Positions 11,070 to 21,209 of a stretch of DNA of 64,000 nt are shown in pieces. Origin of the DNA: an uncultured Acidobacteriota bacterium (lineage in GTDB: Bacteria; Acidobacteriota; Terriglobia; Terriglobales; Acidobacteriaceae). The notes under the pieces are model-generated. The model saw nothing but the letters and a program-made list of their open reading frames with translations. It was not told the DNA's origin and made no database searches. Both the position numbers and the translations under genes were made by a program. Position 1 is the stretch's first letter; every line of letters begins with the position of its first letter. The stretch lies in the NCBI GenBank assembly GCA_903832295.1, contig CAILAZ010000280.1:1-64000 (forward strand). The letters run 5' to 3'.

Positions 11070-11155
11070 TTGTCTTTAGCGGATGGGGAAAGACCACGCT
11101 GGCACCCGGCGCAACTGGCACTGGTGGGTGTTCGCCACGCAATGTCATTCACAAG

Positions 11156-11842
11156 TCAGCGCAGTGGTAATCCGGATTCCTTTACAACGGAATGGTGCAG
11201 AGCGAACATCGCGAGTTCCAATCTGCTGCTCACGCCCGTCTTATCGAAGATGTTCTTCAAGTGACGCTTCACGGTCTCTTCCGCAATTCCGCACTCGCGC
11301 GCAACATCCTTGTTTGTGCATCCCTCCACAATGTAGCGGATCACCGAAATCTCACGGGCGGTCAGGCCAAAATTATTCTTCGCCGGAGCTTCCTCTTCAG
11401 CCATCAGATCGCGCAACGTCTGAACCATGTTGATGACACGATTGCCATTCAGCCAGTGTTCGCCGCGCATCACGGATTCAAGGCACAGCACAAGATCGGA
11501 AGCCACACTTTCCTTCAGTAGAACGCCTCGGGCGCCCAGTTGTAGCGCTTCTAGAATTCCACGCTGATCCATCTCGCCGGTGAGCATCACCGTCCGCACA
11601 TGCAACTCGGGGCGCTGCATGATCTTCCGGAGAGTTTCCAGCCCCGGCAAATTCGGCATCCGGAGGTCTAATAACAGCAGGTCGGGCTTCAGTTTCCGAA
11701 TCAGCTCAAGCGTGGTTCGCCCATCCCCCGCCTCGCCTACCACTTCAAAATTTGGCGATGAAGCAAGGATCGCTCTCACCCCGATACGAATCACCGGGTG
11801 GTCGTCAGCGACAAGAATGCGTCCCGGATTTGGACTCGGCAT
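11156..11842 (-). CDS. NarL/FixJ-family response regulator (REC + LuxR-type HTH)
   Basis: With the ATG at 11842 the protein is 228 aa. Receiver domain: acidic pair D13-D14, phospho-acceptor D59 in LLLLDLRMP, a conserved T/S near LTGE, and K in LLKES. A C-terminal GerE-type helix-turn-helix (about 160-215, LTAREISVIRYIVEG then NKDVARECGIAEETVKRHL) follows. The frame stays open upstream to 11989, but the 49 extra residues lie before the receiver fold and look non-coding, so the internal start is preferred; no strong Shine-Dalgarno site decides it. It lies just downstream of a hybrid histidine kinase on the same strand and is probably its output partner, phosphorylated by that kinase and acting as a DNA-binding regulator. 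The target genes cannot be told from the window. Confidence 0.9.
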   Translation of the reverse strand: MPSPNPGRILVADDHPVIRIGVRAILASSPNFEVVGEAGDGRTTLELIRKLKPDLLLLDLRMPNLPGLETLRKIMQRPELHVRTVMLTGEMDQRGILEALQLGARGVLLKESVASDLVLCLESVMRGEHWLNGNRVINMVQTLRDLMAEEEAPAKNNFGLTAREISVIRYIVEGCTNKDVARECGIAEETVKRHLKNIFDKTGVSSRLELAMFALHHSVVKESGLPLR

Positions 11843-12025
11843 CGGGATGGGATCGTGAGCCCGCACTGGCGATTGCGCCTCGAACCGCGCAGGAATTCCG
11901 CGCGCCTGCAGCACTGCTCCTGAGATTTGGTCCAGTGTAGTCCGGATCCATCCCGGATTCAACGCCAGCCGGCGGCGATCGCACGGCAAAGCCGCGTTCC
12001 TGTCATGAATTCCACGGCTGGTTGC

Positions 12026-15000
12026 TCATTGCGCCCTCAGCGCATCCAGTACGTCGCGCACTTTGTCCGCCAGCGTATTCAAGCTGAAGGGCTTTTGCAG
12101 AAATGAGACTCCGGCCTCCCTCATTCCGTGCCTCACCAGCGCATCGTCGGAATATCCTGACATGAAGATCGTCTTCAACTCCGGACGTTGTTTCTCCAAT
12201 TGTTGCAGCAGTTCTCCGCCGCTCATCCTGGGCATCACAACATCGCTCACCATCAGGTCGATGTGCCCGCTGTGTTGATTGCAAACCGCCAGCGCTTGCG
12301 GTCCCGAGTCCGCCCCCAGCACGGTGTAGCCCAGACCCCGCAGGTATTCGCAGATCGATTCCCGCAGTGGATTTTCGTCCTCAACCACCAGCAGCGTTTC
12401 CGTCCCCCGCTGCGATCTCGCCGCCCCTGAGGACTCCGCGGCCATCCAGTGTTCACGCCGTCGCGGCAGCACAATATTGAATCGCGTGCCATGATCTGTT
12501 TCGCTCTCTGCCCACACGTAGCCACCGCTCTGTTTCACAATTCCATAAACCGTGGACAGTCCCAGCCCTGTCCCCTTCCCCACGGTCTTCGTCGTGAAGA
12601 ACGGCTCAAACATGTGCTCCTGCACCTCTTTGCTCATCCCCGTGCCGCTGTCGGTGAGCGACAGCTTCACATAATCCAGGGGCGCAACATAAGTCGGACA
12701 CTTTTCCGCCGCGCAATCCGCCGCAGCAAGATTCTGCGTCCTGATCGTCAGCCTGCCTCCGCGTGGCATCGCGTCCCGGGCGTTCACGCTCAGGTTCATC
12801 AGCACTTGCCCAATCTGGTCGGAGTCCGCCTGAACCGGCCACAACTGATCGTCCAGCTTCACCTGGAATTCAATATCTTCCCCAATCAACCGCTTCAGCA
12901 TCTCCGCCGTCTCATTGACCACGGCATTCAGGTTCAGAACCACCGGGGAGAGCATCTGCTTTCTGCTGAACGCAAGCATCTGCCCCGTAAGGCTCGCCGC
13001 GCGCGCAGATGCTTTCAGCACCTCGTCCGCGTACTTGTGAAGGCTGTCGCTCTCCAGCAGTTTGTCCTTCAACATTTCGGTGTAGCTGCGAATGATCATC
13101 AGCAGGTTATTGAAGTCGTGCGCAATGCCGCTCGCCAGCCTCCCCACCGCTTCCATCTTCTGCGCCTGCCGCAACTGCTCTTCCAGTGAGAGCCTTTCTT
13201 CTTCGGCGCGCTTCCGTTCCGTAATTTCAATATTCACACCGATGAATCTTGCCGCCCTCCGGTGCTCTCCCTCGCCTTCAAAATACACTCGCCCATAGGA
13301 CGCAACCCAGTGCACTGACCCGTCGTCCCATATGATTCGATACTCACGCAGGTAGTGCCCATCCTTTTCTCCGGAAATGGCCCGCGAGACCGCCTCTTTC
13401 GTCGCTTCCCGGTCGTCCGGATGAATTCGGCTGATCGCCTCCTCGTAGTCAAAACGATTCCCTCTCGGAATCCCGAACATATTCCGGCATCGCTCATCCC
13501 AGAACACCGTCCCCATATCGAAGCGATAATCCCAGGCTCCCAGCGCGGACGCCTCCAGCGCCAGTTGGCGGAACTCAGACTCCTGTTGCAGCGCCTTTTC
13601 AGCTCGCTTCCGCTCGGTCAGCACCTCGCTGAACAGGATGATTCCACCAATCTCGCCGCTGACTTTGTGCCATGGCCGAACCTCCCACTGGATCCAATCC
13701 TCTGACCCGTCCGTGCGCCGAAATACATCTTCTTCGTTCTTCTCCACCGCTCCGTTCAGGCAGCGCTGATGGACCTCCTTCCAGCGTTCCGGTGCGTCCG
13801 GAAATACATCGTAGTGGAGTCGCCCCACCACGTCCCGCTCTCCCACGCGATAATCCAGCAGATAGCGGCGGCTCACCACCAGGTAGCGCATCTCGCGGTC
13901 AAACATGGCAATCGCCGCCGGCGCGTGTTCCACAAATAAACGCAACCGTCGCTCGCTTTGCTCCAGGGCAGCCTCTGCCAGTTTGCGCTCCGTGATGTCC
14001 GTGTGCGACCCCGCAACCCGCACCGGCTTCTGGCTTTCATCGCGCGTCGCCAGCCCTCGGGAAAGAATCCAGCGATAGCTCCCATCCTTGTGCTGCATCC
14101 GGAACTCGACCTGGTAAAAGGGCGTCCGGCCTTCCAGGTGCTCGGCAAATACCGTCTGCACGCGTTCCAAATCCCCCGGATGGATCAGCCGCTTCCACTG
14201 TTCTTCGCTCGGCTTCAACTCGCCCTCTTCATAGCCGAGCATCTGCAACCATCGCGGAGACCAGTAATCCGATCCCCTGCGCTTATCCCAATCCCAGATG
14301 CCGTCGTTGACTCCCGTCGTCGCCAGTTCCAACCGCTCCGTGCTCAGCCGTAATTGCTGTTCCAGCACGGAGCGCTCCTCTGCCACCCTCTTCCTCTCGG
14401 TAACGTCCAGCAGCGCTCCCACAAATCGAACTGGCTCACCGTCGGACGTTCGTTCCACAATCCGGCCGCGGCACTGCACCCATACCGGCTGGCCCTGCTT
14501 GTTCTGCACCTGGTACTCGTTCTCAAACGTCGAGCCATCCCCCGGCGCGGACAGCACCATGCTGCGGAGGTTTCCCTCCGCGTCTCCCGGCTCAATCAGC
14601 GCCTTCAGGCCTAGCTCAATCTCTTTCCGCTCGTTTGCCCCGAAGCCCAGCATCGCAAAGTATCGTGGCGAAACATAAATATCCCCTGTCTTCAGGTGCC
14701 AGTCCAGCAGCGCATCGCTCGTGCTCTCCAGCGCCAGCCGCGACCGCTCTTCGCTGATCTGTAGCGCGCTCTCCGCAGCATCCTGCCGCCAGCGCGCGGC
14801 CTTCACTTCATTCAGAATCGACGCGATCACCATCGTCGTCGTGAATGAGGTCGCCCAGAACAGTTGCGCCCGAAGAATCGCATTCGTTGCCGTATCCGCG
14901 CTGAAAGCAAACAGTCCCGCGCCTTGCGCAGTCTGGAAGATGGTGACGCTCGCCCCGGTCACCGTCAGAATCACTACCCCGATCGTGCCAAACTCCACCG

Positions 15001-15715
15001 CCGCCCACAACAGCGGAAGCACCACGATGAACGGTCTGAATGCCGAGGCAATTTCCGGCTGAATCCTCATTTGAAGAATCAGGACCAGTACCACCATGAG
15101 CACAGCCCCAAGCAGCAGAGCCCGCGCCACGCTTCGCCAGCTGAATTGAACTCGCGAAAACCCGCTCAGCAGATCGCGAACCGTCATCGCAATTGGAACC
15201 AGGAACAGGATGCTGAGCGAATCCGCAAACCACCACACGAATGAAAAGTGCGTCGCTACATGTCCCAGGCTTCGGGCCACCATCGCCGAGCCCAGCGAAC
15301 CCACTCCGCCCGCCAGCATTGCCGAGCTGGCTGTCCCAATCCCCTCGCGCACCCGCCGCATCGTTGGCCGCGGCCCGGCAAATCGCGTAATCAGCCACGC
15401 GCCTAGCCAGCACTCCAGCATGTTAGGCAGTGAATAGCCAAAGCTCCCCAGCAGGTCGCCCCGGCTGAATCCCTCAAACACAAAATCCGTCGCCCCGGCC
15501 GCCAGCAGCATCGGCACTCTTAGTTCTGGACGCAGAAGCAGAACCGCCACCAGCACTCCGGCCGCCGGCCAGAAACTCGCAATCTCTTCCGGACCTGCCA
15601 GAAAAATCAACCCAAGTTGCAGTGAAACCAGATACGCGAGGCATGCCACCCCGATGAACAGAAGGTCTCGCTTCGTGAGCCACCGCAAGATCGCGTTGCT
15701 TCCTGGTTTTGTCAT
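12026..15715 (-). CDS. MASE1-PAS hybrid sensor histidine kinase with C-terminal receiver
   Basis: About 1229 aa from the ATG at 15715; the frame is open to 15814, but the MASE1 homology begins soon after MTKPGSNAI. The first ~300 residues are hydrophobic with multiple membrane helices and the MASE1-like FWPAAGVLVAVLLL segment. Four PAS/PAC units follow (centred near 335, 472, 602 and 728), several ending in the PAC-type 'DITERK' signature. The HisKA phospho-acceptor is near 866 (GIAHDFNNLL), the HATPase N-box near 975 (NLSVNARDAM), and the G boxes are DSGTGMS and GKGTGLGLS. A receiver domain with phospho-acceptor D near 1155 (LMVSDVVMPRMSG) closes the protein. It is a membrane sensor of unknown ligand. 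The adjacent NarL-type regulator suggests a phosphorelay or a branched output. Confidence 0.95.
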   Translation of the reverse strand: MTKPGSNAILRWLTKRDLLFIGVACLAYLVSLQLGLIFLAGPEEIASFWPAAGVLVAVLLLRPELRVPMLLAAGATDFVFEGFSRGDLLGSFGYSLPNMLECWLGAWLITRFAGPRPTMRRVREGIGTASSAMLAGGVGSLGSAMVARSLGHVATHFSFVWWFADSLSILFLVPIAMTVRDLLSGFSRVQFSWRSVARALLLGAVLMVVLVLILQMRIQPEIASAFRPFIVVLPLLWAAVEFGTIGVVILTVTGASVTIFQTAQGAGLFAFSADTATNAILRAQLFWATSFTTTMVIASILNEVKAARWRQDAAESALQISEERSRLALESTSDALLDWHLKTGDIYVSPRYFAMLGFGANERKEIELGLKALIEPGDAEGNLRSMVLSAPGDGSTFENEYQVQNKQGQPVWVQCRGRIVERTSDGEPVRFVGALLDVTERKRVAEERSVLEQQLRLSTERLELATTGVNDGIWDWDKRRGSDYWSPRWLQMLGYEEGELKPSEEQWKRLIHPGDLERVQTVFAEHLEGRTPFYQVEFRMQHKDGSYRWILSRGLATRDESQKPVRVAGSHTDITERKLAEAALEQSERRLRLFVEHAPAAIAMFDREMRYLVVSRRYLLDYRVGERDVVGRLHYDVFPDAPERWKEVHQRCLNGAVEKNEEDVFRRTDGSEDWIQWEVRPWHKVSGEIGGIILFSEVLTERKRAEKALQQESEFRQLALEASALGAWDYRFDMGTVFWDERCRNMFGIPRGNRFDYEEAISRIHPDDREATKEAVSRAISGEKDGHYLREYRIIWDDGSVHWVASYGRVYFEGEGEHRRAARFIGVNIEITERKRAEEERLSLEEQLRQAQKMEAVGRLASGIAHDFNNLLMIIRSYTEMLKDKLLESDSLHKYADEVLKASARAASLTGQMLAFSRKQMLSPVVLNLNAVVNETAEMLKRLIGEDIEFQVKLDDQLWPVQADSDQIGQVLMNLSVNARDAMPRGGRLTIRTQNLAAADCAAEKCPTYVAPLDYVKLSLTDSGTGMSKEVQEHMFEPFFTTKTVGKGTGLGLSTVYGIVKQSGGYVWAESETDHGTRFNIVLPRRREHWMAAESSGAARSQRGTETLLVVEDENPLRESICEYLRGLGYTVLGADSGPQALAVCNQHSGHIDLMVSDVVMPRMSGGELLQQLEKQRPELKTIFMSGYSDDALVRHGMREAGVSFLQKPFSLNTLADKVRDVLDALRAQ

Positions 15716-15878
15716 AGTGATCCGGTGAACAGCATTACGGGCAGGGCTTATCGTGTGAACATGGCGCGAAGGTGCCAACCGGTCTCCGGGCGCGTTCCAT
15801 TCGAATAATCGCATTGTACGTTACGCGTGATCAAGCCACTTCCCTTGTGTCCAGTTGCGCCATCTCCTGAATACAAAA

Positions 15879-15899
15879 CGGCTCCCTTCGCGGGAGCCG
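15879..15899 (-). terminator. Rho-independent terminator of the aldo/keto reductase gene
   Basis: CGGCTCCC (15879-15886) pairs with GGGAGCCG (15892-15899) around a 5-nt loop. Read on the minus strand the stem is followed directly by TTTTGTATT. It lies 27 bp past the reductase stop codon. Confidence 0.85.
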
Positions 15900-15925
15900 C
15901 CGATCGCGATCATTCCTGAACGCGC

Positions 15926-17466
<1,541 letters not shown>

Positions 17467-17556
17467 TGGCGGAGGGTGAGGGATTCGAACCCCCGTTAGA
17501 GTTTCCCCTAAAGCGGTTTTCAAGACCGCCTGTTTCAACCGCTCACACAACCCTCC
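17467..17556 (-). tRNA. trnS: tRNA-Ser (UGA anticodon)
   Basis: Minus-strand class II tRNA of 90 nt including an encoded CCA (17467-17469). The acceptor stem GGAGGGT pairs perfectly with ACCCTCC, followed by discriminator G. The anticodon stem-loop reads GCGGTCTTGAAAACCGC, giving anticodon TGA. There is a long variable arm as expected for serine, and a canonical GGTTCGAATCC T-arm. Confidence 0.97.
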
Positions 17557-17691
17557 GCTTTGAGGAGTGTGTATTCTCCCTCAGTTTATCATTTGCGCTT
17601 TCCCGTTTGCAGCACGTCCCGCGCAGCCGCGCCAGGGCCGCTCCCGTGCGAGCTTGAAGAACATCTTTGGTTGGGTGCCACCTCGGAAGTG

Positions 17692-18630
17692 TTAAACCAG
17701 CAGGTCCGGAATTTCCATCTGTTGCTTGCGGAAAGCCCGCAGAAAGGCCGCCACCACCTCGGGATCGAACTCGCGTCCCGCGCCCCGTTCCAGAATGTCC
17801 CGCGCCTCATACGTCGTGCTTCCCTTGCGATACGGCCGGTCGCTCGTGATCGCATCGTAGGCGTCTGCCACCGACAAAATCCGCGCCTCCAGCGGAATCT
17901 CGTCTCCCGCCCGGTCGCTGTATCCGGACCCGTCAAACCGGTCGTGATGCGCGAGAATAATTGGCAGCACTCGTCGCAGTGATCCGCCCACAGGTTCCAG
18001 CAGGTTCACGCCGCGCGTCACATGCTCGCGCATTTCCTTGTACTCGGTCGCAGTCAACCGCGCCGCCTTGTAGAGAATGTCGCGGCTGATGTCCAGCTTG
18101 CCGATGTCGTGCAGCAGGGCTGCGGCCCTCACGTCTTCGATCCGCTCATCGTCAAAACCCATCTCTGCCGCCATCCGCGCCGCGTAAATCGACACCCGGT
18201 AGGAGTGGTTTTGCGTGTATGTGTCCTTGGAAATAAAGTGCCGCAGAATCATCAGCACGCCGTGGTAGGTCTCGCGCAGTTCGCGCATCCGCGAGGAGCT
18301 TCGCTCATACAGCGTCCCCATCGCAAATGCCGTCAGAATCAACGCCCCGCCCCACACGCAGATGTCATACCATCGTTGTGTCTGGAGCGTTTCCACTCCC
18401 CGGAACAGGGCTGGATTGAGGAACGTGATGAGAACCACCAGCAGCAAGCTGGCCACCGCCGTCAGCATTGCGTGGCGGCGTCCGTAGTGATAGGCGGAAA
18501 ATACCGTGGGGAAGGTGTAAAAGCTCAGCAGCACGCCTTGGTTGGCAATCAGAAAATTACACAGCGCCGCGATCACGAATAGCGAAAACACGAGCCATAG
18601 CTCGCGATTCACCTCCGTGAACTGCTTCAT
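17692..18630 (-). CDS. HD-GYP domain protein with membrane-anchored N-terminus
   Basis: 312 aa from the ATG at 18630, which has AAGGAT five nucleotides upstream; an open frame to an upstream ATG at 18747 has a weaker context. The N-terminal ~110 residues contain several hydrophobic helices (LWLVFSLFVIAALCNF onward). The C-terminal half is an HD-GYP phosphodiesterase domain with HDIGK (H174-D175) and, near residue 227, HHDRFDGSGY. The family hydrolyses cyclic di-GMP. Here the usual GYP is GYS (DGSGYSD), a small deviation from the namesake motif, while the metal-binding HD and HH residues are kept. It is the only clear cyclic-dinucleotide gene in the window, with no partner cyclase beside it. 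Confidence 0.9.
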   Translation of the reverse strand: MKQFTEVNRELWLVFSLFVIAALCNFLIANQGVLLSFYTFPTVFSAYHYGRRHAMLTAVASLLLVVLITFLNPALFRGVETLQTQRWYDICVWGGALILTAFAMGTLYERSSSRMRELRETYHGVLMILRHFISKDTYTQNHSYRVSIYAARMAAEMGFDDERIEDVRAAALLHDIGKLDISRDILYKAARLTATEYKEMREHVTRGVNLLEPVGGSLRRVLPIILAHHDRFDGSGYSDRAGDEIPLEARILSVADAYDAITSDRPYRKGSTTYEARDILERGAGREFDPEVVAAFLRAFRKQQMEIPDLLV

Positions 18631-18798
18631 CAAATCCTTCTTCAACTCAGTCTCCAACACGGCCCGGCAGGCGGGCCACAACCTATCGCGCGGCCCCACT
18701 GCGCATAGTTGATACTTGCCTGAATAATGATCGTACGTAGATTCCATTCCCGGCGCAACAGTACGAAGGACTTGGCCCGCAGGACTCTACACAAACAG

Positions 18799-18824
18799 CA
18801 GGGGCAGCCCGAAGGCTGCCCCTG
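18799..18824 (-). terminator. Terminator of the cold-shock gene
   Basis: CAGGGGCAGCC (18799-18809) pairs with GGCTGCCCCTG (18814-18824) around a CGAA loop. The minus strand continues TGCTGTTTGTGT. It lies about 25 bp after the csp stop. Confidence 0.8.
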
Positions 18825-18849
18825 CCACTAGAACTCGTCGGACGCGAAA

Positions 18850-19050
18850 CTAAACGGCCGTCACGTTCTCTGCTTGCCAGCCCTTGGGTCCTTTGACGAC
18901 GTTGAACTGCACGGCCTGTCCCTCTTTCAGACTGCGGAAGCCGTTCGTTTGGATAGCCGAGAAGTGAACGAAAACGTCTTCGCCATTCTGGCGGCTGATG
19001 AAACCAAAGCCCTTCGCGTCATTGAACCACTTAACGATTCCTTGTTCCAT
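18850..19050 (-). CDS. csp: Cold-shock domain protein (CspA family)
   Basis: 66 aa, the standard length for the family. RNP1 is KGFGFI (13-18) and RNP2 is VFVHF (26-30), both intact in a single OB fold that begins GIVKWFND. It binds single-stranded RNA or DNA and acts as an RNA chaperone. The gene is monocistronic, with a long (>100 nt) upstream region before the divergent hemerythrin gene, as is common for cold-shock leaders, and a strong terminator behind it. Confidence 0.97.
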   Translation of the reverse strand: MEQGIVKWFNDAKGFGFISRQNGEDVFVHFSAIQTNGFRSLKEGQAVQFNVVKGPKGWQAENVTAV

Positions 19051-19196
19051 GGTGTTACTTGTTCCTTCGTGAATTGAAATCAGGCTGAGTGAATCGGAGG
19101 GATTTCGTCTGCAGATACGTGTTCCGGAGCAGCGCTTGGTTGGTCGCTCTCAGGGCGCCTCTACCGCTCGCGTCCTTCCAAATCAAAAGCGCGGAC

Positions 19197-19202
19197 ATTG
19201 TA
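19197..19202 (-). promoter_or_regulatory. Possible -10 box of the cold-shock gene
   Basis: The minus strand reads TACAAT here, which would give a 5' leader of roughly 140 nt ahead of csp, the length typical of cold-shock leaders. No convincing -35 box is seen at the right distance, so this is tentative. Confidence 0.25.
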
Positions 19203-19329
19203 CCACTCTCAACCAGAAAGTTGTGAGCAGGAATTTTAACCAGCAAGCTAAGTTGCTGACCACATTAGACATTCAGTTTTGTGACCTGCGTCATTTACAA
19301 CTCCGTGCCCCGCATTACAAAGTATATCC

Positions 19330-19908
19330 ATGCGACTCACCACCATCTCGGATGCCGCCGCCAAAGACGCTTCCTCTGCCGCCAGCCCGCTCGAACTCCT
19401 GCTCGGCTGCCACGCCCGCATCCGCCACTTCATGCAACTCAGCCTTACCCTGGCCAACGCCGTGGACGTGCCTCTCGACGAGATTTCCGAGGCCGCTGCC
19501 GCCATCTTCCGCTATTTCAGCCTCGCCCTGCCTCTCCATGAGGCCGATGAGAACCGCTCCCTTTTCCCCCGCCTTCAGGCCGCTCTGCCAAACGGTGGAT
19601 TAGTGCACGAGGCCGCGGAAACCATGGTCGAGCAGCACAAGGCAATCAACGAACTTGCCGCCGAACTGCTTTCTCTTTGCACCACCCTGGACCGTTACCC
19701 AGCGCGCCTGCCAGTTCTGGCCCATCGCCTTGGCGACGTCGCCCAGGCTCTCAATCTCATCTTTTCCGCCCACCTGCTGCTCGAGGAATCTGTCATCTTC
19801 CCCGCCTTCCAGGATCTTCTCTCCCCGGAGCAGATCACCGAGATGTCCCAGGAAATGCAGCAGCGCCGGCAGCCTCAACTTTCCCGCACCATCCACGTCG
19901 TCCACTGA
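19330..19908 (+). CDS. Hemerythrin HHE-domain protein
   Basis: 192 aa, mostly helical. Ligands expected for a diiron hemerythrin-like four-helix bundle are in order: H28 and/or H33 in CHARIRHF, H70 and E74 in LPLHEADEN, H103 in EQHKAIN, H148 and E152 in SAHLLLEESVIFPAF. Family members bind O2 or act in iron or redox sensing; which applies is unknown. It is a single gene in the plus direction, converging on the permease pair, with only 11 bp between stop codons. Confidence 0.88.
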   Translation: MRLTTISDAAAKDASSAASPLELLLGCHARIRHFMQLSLTLANAVDVPLDEISEAAAAIFRYFSLALPLHEADENRSLFPRLQAALPNGGLVHEAAETMVEQHKAINELAAELLSLCTTLDRYPARLPVLAHRLGDVAQALNLIFSAHLLLEESVIFPAFQDLLSPEQITEMSQEMQQRRQPQLSRTIHVVH

Positions 19909-19919
19909 GGCCGCCGCTT

Positions 19920-21197
19920 TTATTCGTAGCGCAGCGCTTCCACCGGGTCCAGCTTTGCCGCCTTCGCCGCCGGATAAATTCCAAAGAACAGCCCCACGCT
20001 CATTGCCGCGGCCACCGAGGCTGGAATCACCCACCCCGGAACTGCCAGCGGCCACTTCGGCAGCACGATGTTCAGCAGCGCAATCAGCGCCAGGCAGAAC
20101 AGCACCGCCGCAATCCCCGCCGAGCCCGTCAGCACCATCGCCTCTACCAGGAACTGCCGCACCACATCCTTACTCCGCGCTCCAATCGCCTTCCGCACTC
20201 CAATCTCGTGCGTCCGTTCCGTCACGGACATCAGCATGATGTTCATCACGCCCACGCCGCCCACCAGCATTCCCACCGAGGCCACTGCAATCGTCAGCAG
20301 CGCAATCGAGCCCATGATGCTCCGGAACTGGTTGGAAATCGCCTCCGCCGAGGAGATACCAAAACTGTCCGGCTTGCTGAACGCGTCTCCTCTTCGCCGC
20401 CGCAGAATGCCCGTGATCTCATCTTGCGCTTGTGATTTCTTTCCCGGGTACGCCAGTGCCGTCAACTGGTTCTCTTTGTCCATCGGACGGTGCTTCAGAT
20501 ACGCAAGGTACGGGATGAACACCTGCTTGTCCCCCGTCCCGTCGGAGATAAACACGCTCTTGCTCTTCTCCAGTACCCCCACAATCCGGAACGTCATCCC
20601 TGTCACCTGGAGTTCCTTGCCAACCGCGTCCTTCGCCGGAAACAGTGTCTCCGCCAGGTCGTGCCCGATCACGGCAACATCCAGCCGGTGGTTGTTTTCC
20701 GCGTCGTTCAGAAACCTCCCCTGCTCCATCCTTACGTTGATCACCGACTCATACGAAGGCGTCACTCCCTCAAAGTCGATCGATGTAACTTCCTTGCCGT
20801 TATAGCGCGCCGCCGCCACAAACACCGGAGTCCCCGGCATAAAGCTCGATGAGTCCAGTTCCACGCACACGTTCTTCACTGACGGCGCTTCCTCGCGGAT
20901 TGCCTCCGCGTCCTCCAGCGTCAGCGGTTTCCGTCTGCGCTCTTCCTGCGTCAGTCTCGTCAGCCGAATTCCATTCTCAAACTTGAAGATGAACAGGGTG
21001 TCCGTGCCGTATTGCGCCAGCATGTTGCGCATATCCGCATCCACGCCATACATAATGGAGAAAACCATCACCAGCACCACCACCGCGATAAACACGCCCA
21101 GCACTGTCAGCGCCGAACGCATCTTGTTCGCCAGCAGCGTCTCAAACGCCATCCGCGCGCTTTCCCGGAAGGAGAAATACCTTCGCCTCGAACTCAT
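19920..21197 (-). CDS. MacB/FtsX-type ABC transporter permease
   Basis: 425 aa. It has an N-terminal membrane helix after a short cytoplasmic segment (MRSALTVLGVFIAVVVLVMV), a periplasmic MacB-PCD-like domain to about 285, then three C-terminal helices with the FtsX signature VMNIMLMSVTERTHEIGVRK and the C-terminal ending PVEALRYE. MacB-type permeases do not form a channel but transmit ATPase movement to the periplasm in efflux or lipoprotein handling. It is 12 bp downstream of a paralogous permease. No ATP-binding gene is adjacent, so the pair must use one encoded elsewhere. Confidence 0.9.
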   Translation of the reverse strand: MSSRRRYFSFRESARMAFETLLANKMRSALTVLGVFIAVVVLVMVFSIMYGVDADMRNMLAQYGTDTLFIFKFENGIRLTRLTQEERRRKPLTLEDAEAIREEAPSVKNVCVELDSSSFMPGTPVFVAAARYNGKEVTSIDFEGVTPSYESVINVRMEQGRFLNDAENNHRLDVAVIGHDLAETLFPAKDAVGKELQVTGMTFRIVGVLEKSKSVFISDGTGDKQVFIPYLAYLKHRPMDKENQLTALAYPGKKSQAQDEITGILRRRRGDAFSKPDSFGISSAEAISNQFRSIMGSIALLTIAVASVGMLVGGVGVMNIMLMSVTERTHEIGVRKAIGARSKDVVRQFLVEAMVLTGSAGIAAVLFCLALIALLNIVLPKWPLAVPGWVIPASVAAAMSVGLFFGIYPAAKAAKLDPVEALRYE

Positions 21198-21209
21198 TGT
21201 TCCGCTCCT

